Source of the DNA: DASZMX01 sp035551475
GTDB taxonomy: Bacteria; Verrucomicrobiota; Verrucomicrobiia; Limisphaerales; Palsa-1400
DNA length: 40,878 nucleotides
Reading direction: 5' to 3'
Assembly: GCA_035551475.1 (NCBI GenBank)
Contig: DASZMX010000079.1
Location: 1-40,878, forward strand
Under the pieces are notes generated by a model that had not been told where the DNA came from, ran no database searches, and worked only from the letters and a program-made list of their open reading frames with translations. Of this stretch, positions 15,644 to 23,490 are shown piece after piece. Position 1 is the stretch's first letter; each line of letters starts with the position of its first letter. Made by a program: the position numbers and the translations under genes.

Positions 15644-16930
15644 ATGAACGAGAAGGCGACGCTGCAGGTGGGAGGCAAAACCGTGGAACTGCCGGTGGTG
15701 ACGGGCAGCGAAGGCGAAAAGGCGGTGGATATTGGGTCGCTGCGCGACACGACCGGCTACATCACCCTGGATGAAGGCTACGGCAACACCGGCTCCTGCC
15801 AGAGCGCGGTGACATTCATCGACGGGGAAAAAGGGATTTTGCGCTACCGGGGAATCGCCATCGAGGAATTGGCGGTGCGGGCCACCTTCGTGGAAACCGC
15901 GCATCTCCTGATTTACGGGAAACTGCCGGCGCGCGGCGAATTGGAGAAATTCTCTGATTTGTTGACAGCGAACGAAAACCTGCACGAGGGGATGAAGCAC
16001 CATTTCGAGGGCTTTCCGCCGAACGCGCATCCCATGGCGATCCTCTCCTCGATGATCAACGCCAGCCATTGCTTTTATTCCAGCTCCATGGGTCCGCCGG
16101 ATCGCGAGCGGTTCGAGGCGCAGGCGGCGCGGCTGATTTCCCAGGTGCGGACCATCGCGGCCTTTTCCTACCGCAAATCGCGCGGGCTTCCCTTCATCTA
16201 TCCCAAGCCAAAATTGAAATACACCGCGAACTTCCTGCACATGATGTTCTCCGATCCGTACGAGAGCTATGAGTTGAAGGAGGAAGTGGTCAAGGCGCTC
16301 GATTTGATTTTTGTGCTGCACGCCGATCACGAGCAAAACTGCTCCACTTCCACCGTGCGGATGGTGGCATCGAGCGAGGCGAATTTGTTTGCGAGCGCGG
16401 CGGCGGGAGTGTGCGCGCTCTGGGGGCCGCTGCACGGCGGCGCCAACCAGGCCGTAATCAAAATGCTGGAGGAGATTCATAAATCGGGCGACGACGGACG
16501 CAGCTTCATCGAGGCGGCCAAGGACAAAAAAAGCGGCAAACGTCTGATGGGCTTCGGGCATCGGGTTTACAAAAATTACGATCCGCGGGCCAAGATCATC
16601 AAGGCAGCGAGCGACACATTGCTGCAAACGCTCCATGTGCAGGATCCGCTGCTGGACATCGCCAAACGCCTGGAAGACGCCGCGCTGCATGACTCCTATT
16701 TCCTGGAGCGCAAACTTTATCCGAACGTCGATTTCTACAGCGGCATCATGATGCGCGCCATCGGCATCCCGAAGGAAATGTTCACCGTCATGTTTGCCAT
16801 TGGCCGCATGCCGGGCTGGATTGCCAACTATAAGGAAATTCTGGACGCGCCACAAAAACGCATTTATCGCCCGCGCCAGGTGTACGTCGGGCCGACCTCC
16901 CGCCCGTTTGTGCCGCGCGAGCAGCGCTAA
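15644..16930 (+). CDS. gltA: Citrate synthase
   Basis: Condenses oxaloacetate and acetyl-CoA to citrate, the entry step of the TCA cycle. The 428-residue protein has the family's N-terminal strand region (TGSCQSAVTFIDGEKGILRYRGIAIEELA) and the large helical domain. The catalytic residues are visible: His in WGPLHGGANQAV, His in MGFGHRVYKNYDPRAKI and Asp in YPNVDFYSGIMM, plus CSTSTVRMVASS. I chose the ATG at 15644 because AGGG lies five bases upstream (15635-15638) and MNEKATLQVGG matches the family start; the frame is open to a TTG at 15611. The stop overlaps the convergent oxidoreductase stop by 4 nt. Confidence 0.97.
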   Translation: MNEKATLQVGGKTVELPVVTGSEGEKAVDIGSLRDTTGYITLDEGYGNTGSCQSAVTFIDGEKGILRYRGIAIEELAVRATFVETAHLLIYGKLPARGELEKFSDLLTANENLHEGMKHHFEGFPPNAHPMAILSSMINASHCFYSSSMGPPDRERFEAQAARLISQVRTIAAFSYRKSRGLPFIYPKPKLKYTANFLHMMFSDPYESYELKEEVVKALDLIFVLHADHEQNCSTSTVRMVASSEANLFASAAAGVCALWGPLHGGANQAVIKMLEEIHKSGDDGRSFIEAAKDKKSGKRLMGFGHRVYKNYDPRAKIIKAASDTLLQTLHVQDPLLDIAKRLEDAALHDSYFLERKLYPNVDFYSGIMMRAIGIPKEMFTVMFAIGRMPGWIANYKEILDAPQKRIYRPRQVYVGPTSRPFVPREQR

Positions 16931-18348
16931 ACAATCTCCCAACCGGGCCGGTAGGATTCCTTGAGATATTTGTCCGCTTCCGGGGCGTTGGTGAACTTCA
17001 TGGCGGCGGCGTCCCAGTGAAGTTTCTTTTCCATGCGCATGGCAACCAACCCCAGCAGGCCGACTTCCGTCAACCCGGCGCCATAATCAAAATTCGATCC
17101 CGCCGGCGCGCCCCCTTTGCAGGCGTCCAGCCAGTCGCGATGATGCCCCTTGGAGCGCTTGAGCGTCGGCGCGGGCGGTTTGTAACTGTTGTCAAGCGAA
17201 TCCGGCAAAATGGATGGATTGGCGCCCCAGCCGGCGCAGGAAATCATGCCTTTGTCGCCTATAAAAACGATGCCATTGCCATCGCCATCCAGGTGGTCTT
17301 CAGGGTCGAATTGGTCAGGAATGGCAGGGCGCAACCCGCCGTCATACCAAGTGAATTTCAGCGGCGGCTTTGCGCCGCGCGCGCCAAAATGGTAGGTGTA
17401 AATGCCGCCGGGCGGCGCGATGTAATCATCGACTCCGCCCACGCCGGAGGCTTCGACGGTCAGCGGCGCGCGCAAATCCAGCGCCCAAAAAGCGACATCG
17501 AAATTGTGGCAGAAAAAATCGCCGATGGGCGCGGTGCCAAAGTCCCAAAAATCGCGCCAGCGCACGGGTGAATACATGGAGCTATAAGGGCGCGCTGCGC
17601 GCGCGCCGAGCCACAAATCCCAATTGACTCCGGCCGGCGTGGGCTCCGGCGCGGGGCGGCCGCCCACGTGGGATTTATTCCAACGGGTAGCCCGGGTGAA
17701 GCCGTGCACTTCGCGCACGTCCCCAATGGCGCCGTCCCAAATAATTTCGCAGGTGCGGCGGATGCCTTCGCGCGCATGGCCCTGGTTGCCCATTTGCGTG
17801 GCCACGCCGGTTTCGCGGGCGATTCGGGAAATCTGGCGGGCTTCCCACACGTTGTGGGTCAGCGGTTTTTCGCAATAGACATGCTTGCCGCGCCGCATGG
17901 CCTGCGCACAAACGTAGGCATGCTGATGATCAGGCGTGGCGCACAAAATGGCGTCGATGGATTTCTCCTTCTCCAGCATGACGCGAAAATCCTCGTAATC
18001 GGCGACTTTATAATTCGGAGTTTTCTCGGAAAAATGCTTTTCGATCTGGGCCTTGACCGGGAGGCGCCCCGCGTCGCCCTTGAAATAAAAATCGTCCAGG
18101 TTGAAATGGTCAATGGGATCGGCCACGGCGATGATTTGTGCGTCGGGCTCCTTGCAGAGCGTCTCCATATTCGTGCGCCCCTGCCCGCCGCAACCGATGA
18201 TGGCGATGTTCACCTTCTCGCTGGGCGGAACGAATCCCGGCCCTCCGAGCACATGGCGCGGGACGATCGTGAAAGCGGCGGCGGCGGCTCCGACCCCGAG
18301 GAATTTTCTACGGCTGAGGCCGCCGCGCATGCTTTGAGTTTTTTTCAT
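16927..18348 (-). CDS. Tat-exported Gfo/Idh/MocA-family oxidoreductase
   Basis: NAD(P)-dependent sugar or sugar-alcohol dehydrogenase family. A twin-arginine signal lies at the N-terminus (SRRKFLGVGAAAAAFTIVP, residues about 12-30), so it is probably folded and exported. The Rossmann fold starts at VNIAIIGCGGQGRTNMETL; the family EKP motif is CEKPLTHNVWEARQISRIA. The C-terminal alpha/beta domain includes NWDLWLGARAARPYSS and FFCHNFDVAFWALDL, a layout frequent in the Planctomycetes/Verrucomicrobia secreted subfamily. The first ATG (18348) overlaps the upstream isomerase by 41 nt; the ATG at 18330 reduces this to 23 nt and keeps the Tat motif. It is the last gene of the six-gene operon. The substrate is unknown. 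Confidence 0.93.
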   Translation of the reverse strand: MKKTQSMRGGLSRRKFLGVGAAAAAFTIVPRHVLGGPGFVPPSEKVNIAIIGCGGQGRTNMETLCKEPDAQIIAVADPIDHFNLDDFYFKGDAGRLPVKAQIEKHFSEKTPNYKVADYEDFRVMLEKEKSIDAILCATPDHQHAYVCAQAMRRGKHVYCEKPLTHNVWEARQISRIARETGVATQMGNQGHAREGIRRTCEIIWDGAIGDVREVHGFTRATRWNKSHVGGRPAPEPTPAGVNWDLWLGARAARPYSSMYSPVRWRDFWDFGTAPIGDFFCHNFDVAFWALDLRAPLTVEASGVGGVDDYIAPPGGIYTYHFGARGAKPPLKFTWYDGGLRPAIPDQFDPEDHLDGDGNGIVFIGDKGMISCAGWGANPSILPDSLDNSYKPPAPTLKRSKGHHRDWLDACKGGAPAGSNFDYGAGLTEVGLLGLVAMRMEKKLHWDAAAMKFTNAPEADKYLKESYRPGWEIV

Positions 18349-19222
18349 GGTTCAGGCTTTCCGGCGCGTCGCCAAAGCCGTGAACGTAGCCCACGCATTG
18401 GGCAATGTCGGGCACGGAGTTCTCCCAATCGCGCTCATATTCGATGAAGATGTAACCCTTGAATTTCTCGCGGCGCAAGTCTTGCAGCACGCCTTTGACA
18501 TTCGAGACGCCATAACCCAGCGGCAGGTCGCCGGCGTCGGGATTGCCCACTTCTTTCACGTCCTTGAGATGGCAGCTAATGATGCGCCCGTTCAGGAGCT
18601 TCAGCGCGGCGACTGCGTCCAGGCCGGAGCGCGTCCAATGACCGATGTCCGCCGTGGCGCCGAGGCGCGCGTCGCGGCCATTGACCATTTTGAAAACGTA
18701 GGCGGGATCCCACACCTTGTAATCCGGCTCGCTGGCGCGGCGGGGATGATTATGGATGCCGAGCTTGATGTCGTATTCCTTGACCAATTTCTCGAGCATG
18801 TCCATTTGCTCCATCGCCGGTTCAGCGGTGATCGCGCGCAAACCCAGCTTGCGCGCAAATTCAAAAATTTTCCGCGCCCCGGCTTCGTCGCGGGGGATTT
18901 CCACCACGCCAAAACTCACGGCCAGAACATGGCTCTCGCGCAGCTTGGCTTGGAGTTTGGCGATGGCTTCGTCCGAAAGGTTTTGGTCGAGCTTAAGCTC
19001 CGGCTCGGCGGGGCTAAACCGCTGGCCCGGGTAAAACTCAATGATTTTGCCGCCGGCGGCCGCGGTTTTCTCAATGGCCTCGAAAGCGGTGAAGCGATGG
19101 AACATATACGCTTGACAACCCACCGGGAACAGGCCGGCATAATATTCCGCCGGCAAATCGGCGGCGCCCACGCCCGCAACCGCCAGAAGGAGCGCGGCGG
19201 CGAATAGCTTCAATAATTTCAT
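18308..19222 (-). CDS. Exported sugar phosphate isomerase/epimerase-like protein (TIM barrel)
   Basis: A 304-residue xylose-isomerase-like TIM barrel with a signal peptide (MKLLKLFAAALLLAVAGVGA). Barrel motifs typical of this family are VSFGVVEIPRDE, YDIKLGIHNHPRR, ATADIGHWTRSGLD and RIISCHLKDVKEVG, which carry likely metal ligands (His, Asp, Glu: IHNH, DIGH, CHLKD, FIEYE). It probably interconverts or cleaves an oxidised sugar in the periplasm alongside the adjacent oxidoreductase. The start lies 1 nt after the stop of the upstream thioredoxin gene. Confidence 0.9.
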   Translation of the reverse strand: MKLLKLFAAALLLAVAGVGAADLPAEYYAGLFPVGCQAYMFHRFTAFEAIEKTAAAGGKIIEFYPGQRFSPAEPELKLDQNLSDEAIAKLQAKLRESHVLAVSFGVVEIPRDEAGARKIFEFARKLGLRAITAEPAMEQMDMLEKLVKEYDIKLGIHNHPRRASEPDYKVWDPAYVFKMVNGRDARLGATADIGHWTRSGLDAVAALKLLNGRIISCHLKDVKEVGNPDAGDLPLGYGVSNVKGVLQDLRREKFKGYIFIEYERDWENSVPDIAQCVGYVHGFGDAPESLNHEKNSKHARRPQP

Positions 19223-19223
19223 G

Positions 19224-20354
19224 TCAACGGCCAGGGAAATACGCGATGGCTTTTTTGAGTTTCATCACATCCACCTCGCCCATTTGTTTCTGGATGATTT
19301 TGCCGCCGGGAGCAACCAGGAGCGTGTAGGGAAAACCACCCGGCCAATCCGGATCGATGGCGGCGGCGAGCGCCTCTTTGTCCGGTCCAGTAAAGAGGAA
19401 ATTGCGGCACGCCACATGCCGCTCCTGCAATGCGGCTAGCGCCTTGGCGGACTGCGCGGGCTCATCGGCGCTGATGGTGACAACTTCAAAGCTGCCGTTG
19501 CGATACATGCGGTTCATCGTCACGAACTCCGGCAACTCGCGCAAGCACGGGCCGCACCACGTGGCCCAGACATTGATAAGGCGCAGCTTGGAAGTGTGAT
19601 TGGCCACGAGCGCCTGCACGGCCGGAACGTCGGCCGTTTCGAGGGTGACGGACTCCGCCATCATATTGGTCAACTCGCGCTGCGCGGAGGCGCGTTTTTC
19701 CGACCATTTGATGGAGCAGCCGAACGTCTTGGTTTTCGCGACCGCCACCGGTTTTCCGGCGAGCAACTCGTCCAAAGCGTCCGTGGCATCATGATGCGTC
19801 ACGGCGGCAGGATTCTCGGCATTATCGAAGTGGCCGACGTAACAAAGCCGGCGCGACGCGTCAAAAATAAAAACATGCGGCGTGGCCACCGGCCCATAAG
19901 CGCGCGCCACGGACTGCGTGTCGCCATCGTAAAGATACGGAAAATTGAAGGCGCGTTCGGCGGCGCGGGTTTTCATTTCCTCGAAGGAATCGCCGATGTC
20001 GGAGTAAACCATTTCGCTCAATCCCAACGCTTGCGGATCGTTGGCGCCGATGGCCACCACGGCGACGCCTCGCGGGCCGTAATCCCGCACGACCTGCTTC
20101 AGCCGCTCTTCGTAAGCCTGGGCGGTTTTGCAATGATCGGCCGTGAACACGATCATGAGAATTTTCGCCGCGGCAAAATCCTGGAGTGAATAACGCCGGC
20201 CATCGACGCCAGGCAGATTGAAATCCGGCGCGGCAGCGCCAAGATCAAGCGTCTTGGTCAGCCCATCGGGCGTCAGCATGGGGCCGGCTCCCACCCGCGC
20301 GGCGGCGAGACACAGCGCCACGCCCAGAAATGCGGCGAAGCGGAATCGGCTCAT
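19224..20354 (-). CDS. Exported protein with two thioredoxin-fold domains (TlpA/AhpC-TSA type)
   Basis: A 376-residue protein with a signal peptide (MSRFRFAAFLGVALCLAAARVGA). Domain 1 (about 38-175) is peroxiredoxin-like: APDFNLPGVDGRRYSLQDF, then MIVFTADHCKTAQAYEERL, where a single Cys replaces the CxxC. Domain 2 (about 235-375) is TlpA-like with a redox-active WATWCGPCLREL near residue 267, followed by GGFPYTLLVAPGGKI. It probably acts as a periplasmic thiol-disulfide reductase. The true start is the ATG at 20354, which overlaps the stop of the upstream isomerase by ATGA; the frame is open further upstream to 20498 without a plausible signal. Its place inside a sugar operon is unusual for a redox protein. 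Confidence 0.9.
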   Translation of the reverse strand: MSRFRFAAFLGVALCLAAARVGAGPMLTPDGLTKTLDLGAAAPDFNLPGVDGRRYSLQDFAAAKILMIVFTADHCKTAQAYEERLKQVVRDYGPRGVAVVAIGANDPQALGLSEMVYSDIGDSFEEMKTRAAERAFNFPYLYDGDTQSVARAYGPVATPHVFIFDASRRLCYVGHFDNAENPAAVTHHDATDALDELLAGKPVAVAKTKTFGCSIKWSEKRASAQRELTNMMAESVTLETADVPAVQALVANHTSKLRLINVWATWCGPCLRELPEFVTMNRMYRNGSFEVVTISADEPAQSAKALAALQERHVACRNFLFTGPDKEALAAAIDPDWPGGFPYTLLVAPGGKIIQKQMGEVDVMKLKKAIAYFPGR

Positions 20355-21331
20355 GACATGGCGAATTGGCGCGCTTCCCGGGGAGGCGTGGCGGCTTCCC
20401 GGACGATTTGGCGCATAAATTCCGCGGCCAACTGGGCGTTGGCGTGGGCGAATTCGATGCCAACGGTTTCGCCATTGATGCGCGGCAGGTCGTGGCATAG
20501 CTCGTAGCTGATATAGCCATCGTAGCCAATGTCCCGCATGGCGCGCGCAAAATCGGCGTAGTATTGACGGGTTTCGCCTTCGACAATGCCGTCATTGCGC
20601 TCGAAGCCTTTGATGCGGCCGTCGGCCAGGCGCTCAAATTCCCCGCCAAAATGGGACATGACCTGCAACGGCCCAACGGCGCGCGCGGCCTCCGCGATGG
20701 CGGCGGAGCTTTTGTCTTTCATGAGCGGAGCGTCGAGGCAAATCCGGAGGTGGGGCGAGCCGACTTCCTCGACCATGCGCAACAAGTCGCGGTGATCATT
20801 GATGAGCGGAGGATGATTTTGCAGCGCAAGAATGACGCCATGTTCGCCCGCGTAACGCGCGCACTCGATCAGAGCTTCGCGGCACCAACCCCAGATTTCC
20901 TCCTGCGAAAAACGGGCGTGAATCACCGGCCAAAGACCTTCGGCAATCGCGTAAGTGGCGAGCTGGGGATGGCGGGTCACGCCCCACCACGAAAGGAAAA
21001 CCCGCAAATGTTTGGCGCCAAAATCAGCGGTCATGCGGATGAGGTCGCGCATAAAACAGATTTGCGCCTCGCGCACTTCCGGCACGGGATAGGCGAAATC
21101 ATTGTTGGCCGCGACGCCGAGGATTTCGACGCCGGCCTCGTCCGCCTTGGCGCGCAACGCTTGACAGCGGGACTTGGGCCAGTCGAGCGGATTGCCGTGC
21201 GGGCGTTTGCCGTCGATTTCGATGCCGTCATAGCCGAACTCACGCGCGGTGCGGATGAGGTCGTGCAGCGTGAGCGCCTCGCCGCGGTACCACAGGCCAA
21301 GATACGTGATGCTGTAAAGACCAATTTTCAT
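20351..21331 (-). CDS. Sugar phosphate isomerase/epimerase (TIM barrel), cytoplasmic
   Basis: A 326-residue xylose-isomerase-like TIM barrel without a signal peptide. It starts MKIGLYSITYLGLWYRGE, with family motifs FGYDGIEIDGKRPHGN, VEILGVAANNDFAYP, VILALQNHPPLIND, LRICLDAPLM and GYDGYISYELCHDLP (likely metal-binding Glu, His and Asp). The ATG at 21331 is chosen because the homologous start is clear; the frame runs 71 codons further upstream inside the ThuA gene. It starts 5 nt after the ThuA stop and overlaps the next gene by ATGA. It could act on the product of the exported isomerase and oxidoreductase. Confidence 0.9.
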   Translation of the reverse strand: MKIGLYSITYLGLWYRGEALTLHDLIRTAREFGYDGIEIDGKRPHGNPLDWPKSRCQALRAKADEAGVEILGVAANNDFAYPVPEVREAQICFMRDLIRMTADFGAKHLRVFLSWWGVTRHPQLATYAIAEGLWPVIHARFSQEEIWGWCREALIECARYAGEHGVILALQNHPPLINDHRDLLRMVEEVGSPHLRICLDAPLMKDKSSAAIAEAARAVGPLQVMSHFGGEFERLADGRIKGFERNDGIVEGETRQYYADFARAMRDIGYDGYISYELCHDLPRINGETVGIEFAHANAQLAAEFMRQIVREAATPPREARQFAMS

Positions 21332-21336
21332 AGGAT

Positions 21337-22629
21337 TCAGGGTGTGGAAAGCTCGCGCCCGGCCACCCAAAGAAGGGCGCGATGCACCAGGGCGCGATAA
21401 ACAGGATGCTGAAAAGCGGTGTGGCCGTGACCGAGCTGGATATAGACGACACGCGAGGTCGCGCACGGGCCGATCCAGGCAATGCAGGGGTCGCTGTCGG
21501 GATTGTCGGTCGTCAAAAGCGGTTTGATGCGCGGCGAAATCCACATGCCCTTGTAGGTTTCATCCCAAAGATGGAACGGCCCCAGGCCCGCGGTGATGGG
21601 ATGATCGGAAACGGGCGTCACGAAAAACTCGCGATTGGCCTTCACGGACGAAGCCGGGATATCGCCGTCACGATCCAAACGGTAACGCCCGCCCACAACT
21701 TCCTCAAACCACCACGGCCATTTTTGATAACTCAAGATGGCGTGATGCAACACCAACACCCCTTTGCCGCTTTCCACAAAATCGCGCAGGTGGCGCCGGC
21801 TGGCTTCATCAAGATCGCGCGAAAAATCATACATGATGAGTACGTCATACTGCTGGCGCAGATCGTATTTGAAAGCGACATCGCTGGAGCTGTCCTCGAC
21901 GCGGCCAATATCCTTGTAGCCGTCGAACAAGGAATAGAACGAGGTTTCATGCTCATGCCCGCCTGTGATGAGCAGAGCGCGCAACGAGTGCGGGTCCGGC
22001 TCGGACAAACTTATTTCAGCAGGAAGAGTGACGGCGTCCGTGGCGGCCCATTCGACCCCGCGCGCCAAGACCGCGAGATAAAATCGCTCATGCAGCGCGG
22101 CAAAATTGCGCCCCAGCAAAAGTGACACCACGCGTCCCTGGCCGTTGGTGGAAACGGCGAGCGCAGGAGCGCCGTTAATATCAGCGAGAACCGTGGCGCC
22201 GGGCGGCGCGCTCACCTGTGCAAGGACGTCGGCAATGCGAAATTCGGGCGTGATCCCGGCGACCATGGGATGGTTCGTTTGCGCGATGGTGATGCGGAGG
22301 AATTGCGGCAACCCGTCCGCCGCGGCGGCGACGGAGACGAGGCCCTTGCCGGACTTGACGAAGGTGTCGACCGCCGGATCAGAGGCGCACGCCGCATCGT
22401 CCACCACGACGTCAAACGACCGCAGCATCTCGGCGCTAAGGCCGTCCGGGCATTCGCACAGGCGGACGTCGAAGCGATTTGCATCCTGCAAAACCTTTTG
22501 CAGAAAAGCGGCGCGCTCAGGCTGCCGGGAAAGAACCAGAACGCGGACGCGCGGAATTTGCGCGGAGGCGTGGAGCGCGAGCCAAGCCATCGCGAGGCTG
22601 ATGAGGAAACGACAACGCGCCGAGGTCAT
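21337..22629 (-). CDS. Exported ThuA-like protein (class I glutamine-amidotransferase-like fold, tandem modules)
   Basis: A 430-residue protein with a signal peptide (FLISLAMAWLALHASAQ). ThuA-like proteins occur in operons for trehalose and other glycosides; their activity is poorly defined. The second module (about 210-425) is the clear ThuA domain: LRALLITGGHEHETSFYSLFDG, YDVLIMYDFSRDLDEASRRHLRDFVESGKGVLVLHHAILSY, KANREFFVTPVSDHPITAGL, LWDETYKGM and RVVYIQLGHGHTAFQHP. The first module (about 25-195) has the same plan in degenerate form (FDVVVDDAACASD, FVKSGKGLVSVAAAADG, NHPMVAGI). It is the second gene of the sugar operon, 30 nt after the regulator. Confidence 0.88.
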   Translation of the reverse strand: MTSARCRFLISLAMAWLALHASAQIPRVRVLVLSRQPERAAFLQKVLQDANRFDVRLCECPDGLSAEMLRSFDVVVDDAACASDPAVDTFVKSGKGLVSVAAAADGLPQFLRITIAQTNHPMVAGITPEFRIADVLAQVSAPPGATVLADINGAPALAVSTNGQGRVVSLLLGRNFAALHERFYLAVLARGVEWAATDAVTLPAEISLSEPDPHSLRALLITGGHEHETSFYSLFDGYKDIGRVEDSSSDVAFKYDLRQQYDVLIMYDFSRDLDEASRRHLRDFVESGKGVLVLHHAILSYQKWPWWFEEVVGGRYRLDRDGDIPASSVKANREFFVTPVSDHPITAGLGPFHLWDETYKGMWISPRIKPLLTTDNPDSDPCIAWIGPCATSRVVYIQLGHGHTAFQHPVYRALVHRALLWVAGRELSTP

Positions 22630-22659
22630 GGCGCAACCTTAGCAAGGGCGCCCCGCCGA

Positions 22660-23409
22660 TTATTGTCTGGGAGCGTCAGTTTTTATGCCAGAAGCGGCAA
22701 CGGCATATCGCTCGCGATAGGCGCGGGGCGTGCGCTTAAACTGGCGTTTAAACTCGCGCGAAAAATGGCTCTGGTCGGCAAAGCCGCTGGCCAGGGCGAC
22801 TTCCACCAACGAAAGCCGCGTGTAAACGAGCGTGCGGCTGGCAATGCCCAGGCGCAGGCGGCGCAGGTATTTCTGGGGTGTCAAATGAAAGCTCGCGAGG
22901 AATTTTCGCTCGAAGGCGCGCACGGACATTTTGGCCAGGCGGGCGAGTTGATGATTGGTGATGGGCCGGCGGTAATGATCGCGCAAATGGGCCAGAATGA
23001 AGCCGAAGCCGGAGGCGGGGGCAATTTCCGGATCGCCGGCGGCCACGCGCCGCGTCAGTCCCGCGGCGCCGATGATCCGGCCGCGCGCGTCACGAAACGG
23101 AATCTTATTGGTGACGTTCCAGGCGGCGGCTTCCGCGGAAGGGCCGACGAGCTCGATGCGATTGACAATATGGTGGCCGGCCAGGACATGCTCGTCGTCG
23201 AGGCGGAATTGATCAGCCAGAAACGAGGGTGAAAGATCGTAGTCGGTTTGGCCAATGATGGACTTCGGCGCGCCGGGATTTTCCAGGGCGTAATTGAGCA
23301 GAAACGCGCGGTTCACCCAGGCATAGCGGCCGTCGCGCATTTTGACCCAGACCATGACATCGGGCAACGAATCAAACAGCTCCAGCAGTTGAAAGGGCAG
23401 CTCAGGCAT
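22660..23409 (-). CDS. AraC-family transcriptional regulator with PAS-like sensor
   Basis: A 249-residue regulator. Residues about 8-130 form a PAS fold (LFDSLPDVMVWVKMRDGRYAWVNRAFL, IIGQTDYDLSP, VTNKIPFRDARGRIIGAAGLTRR). Residues about 150-245 form the double HTH of AraC/XylS proteins (LARLAKMSVRAFERKF, TPQKYLRRLRL, VALASGFADQSHFSREFKRQFKRTP). It probably senses a ligand and controls the operon it heads. ThuA follows after 30 nt, so the regulator is likely autoregulated with its targets. The start ATG at 23409 lies near the terminator at 23435-23467. Confidence 0.95.
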   Translation of the reverse strand: MPELPFQLLELFDSLPDVMVWVKMRDGRYAWVNRAFLLNYALENPGAPKSIIGQTDYDLSPSFLADQFRLDDEHVLAGHHIVNRIELVGPSAEAAAWNVTNKIPFRDARGRIIGAAGLTRRVAAGDPEIAPASGFGFILAHLRDHYRRPITNHQLARLAKMSVRAFERKFLASFHLTPQKYLRRLRLGIASRTLVYTRLSLVEVALASGFADQSHFSREFKRQFKRTPRAYRERYAVAASGIKTDAPRQ

Positions 23410-23434
23410 CGTCGGGCGGGCGCATCGGCCAACG

Positions 23435-23467
23435 AAAACGCCCCATCCCGCAACACGGGATGGGGCG
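23435..23467 (-). terminator. Intrinsic terminator after the PATR-repeat protein
   Basis: A perfect 12-bp stem CGCCCCATCCCG / CGGGATGGGGCG (23439-23450 and 23456-23467) with a 5-nt loop. It is followed on the minus strand by TTTTCG (TTTT at 23438-23435). It lies 24 nt after the stop of the minus-strand gene at 23491. The plus-strand side has no T-run, so it acts in one direction. Confidence 0.8.
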
Positions 23468-23490
23468 CTGAATCCGTCTCGTCAAGCCGA

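Noticed and set aside
15494..16942. 482-codon minus-strand ORF opposite citrate synthase
   Set aside because: It is a shadow of the strong citrate synthase gene, with composition (His/Arg-rich) unlike real proteins and no recognisable domain.
18347..19207. 286-codon plus-strand ORF opposite the exported isomerase
   Set aside because: Antisense shadow; the sense strand has a clear signal peptide and TIM-barrel motifs.
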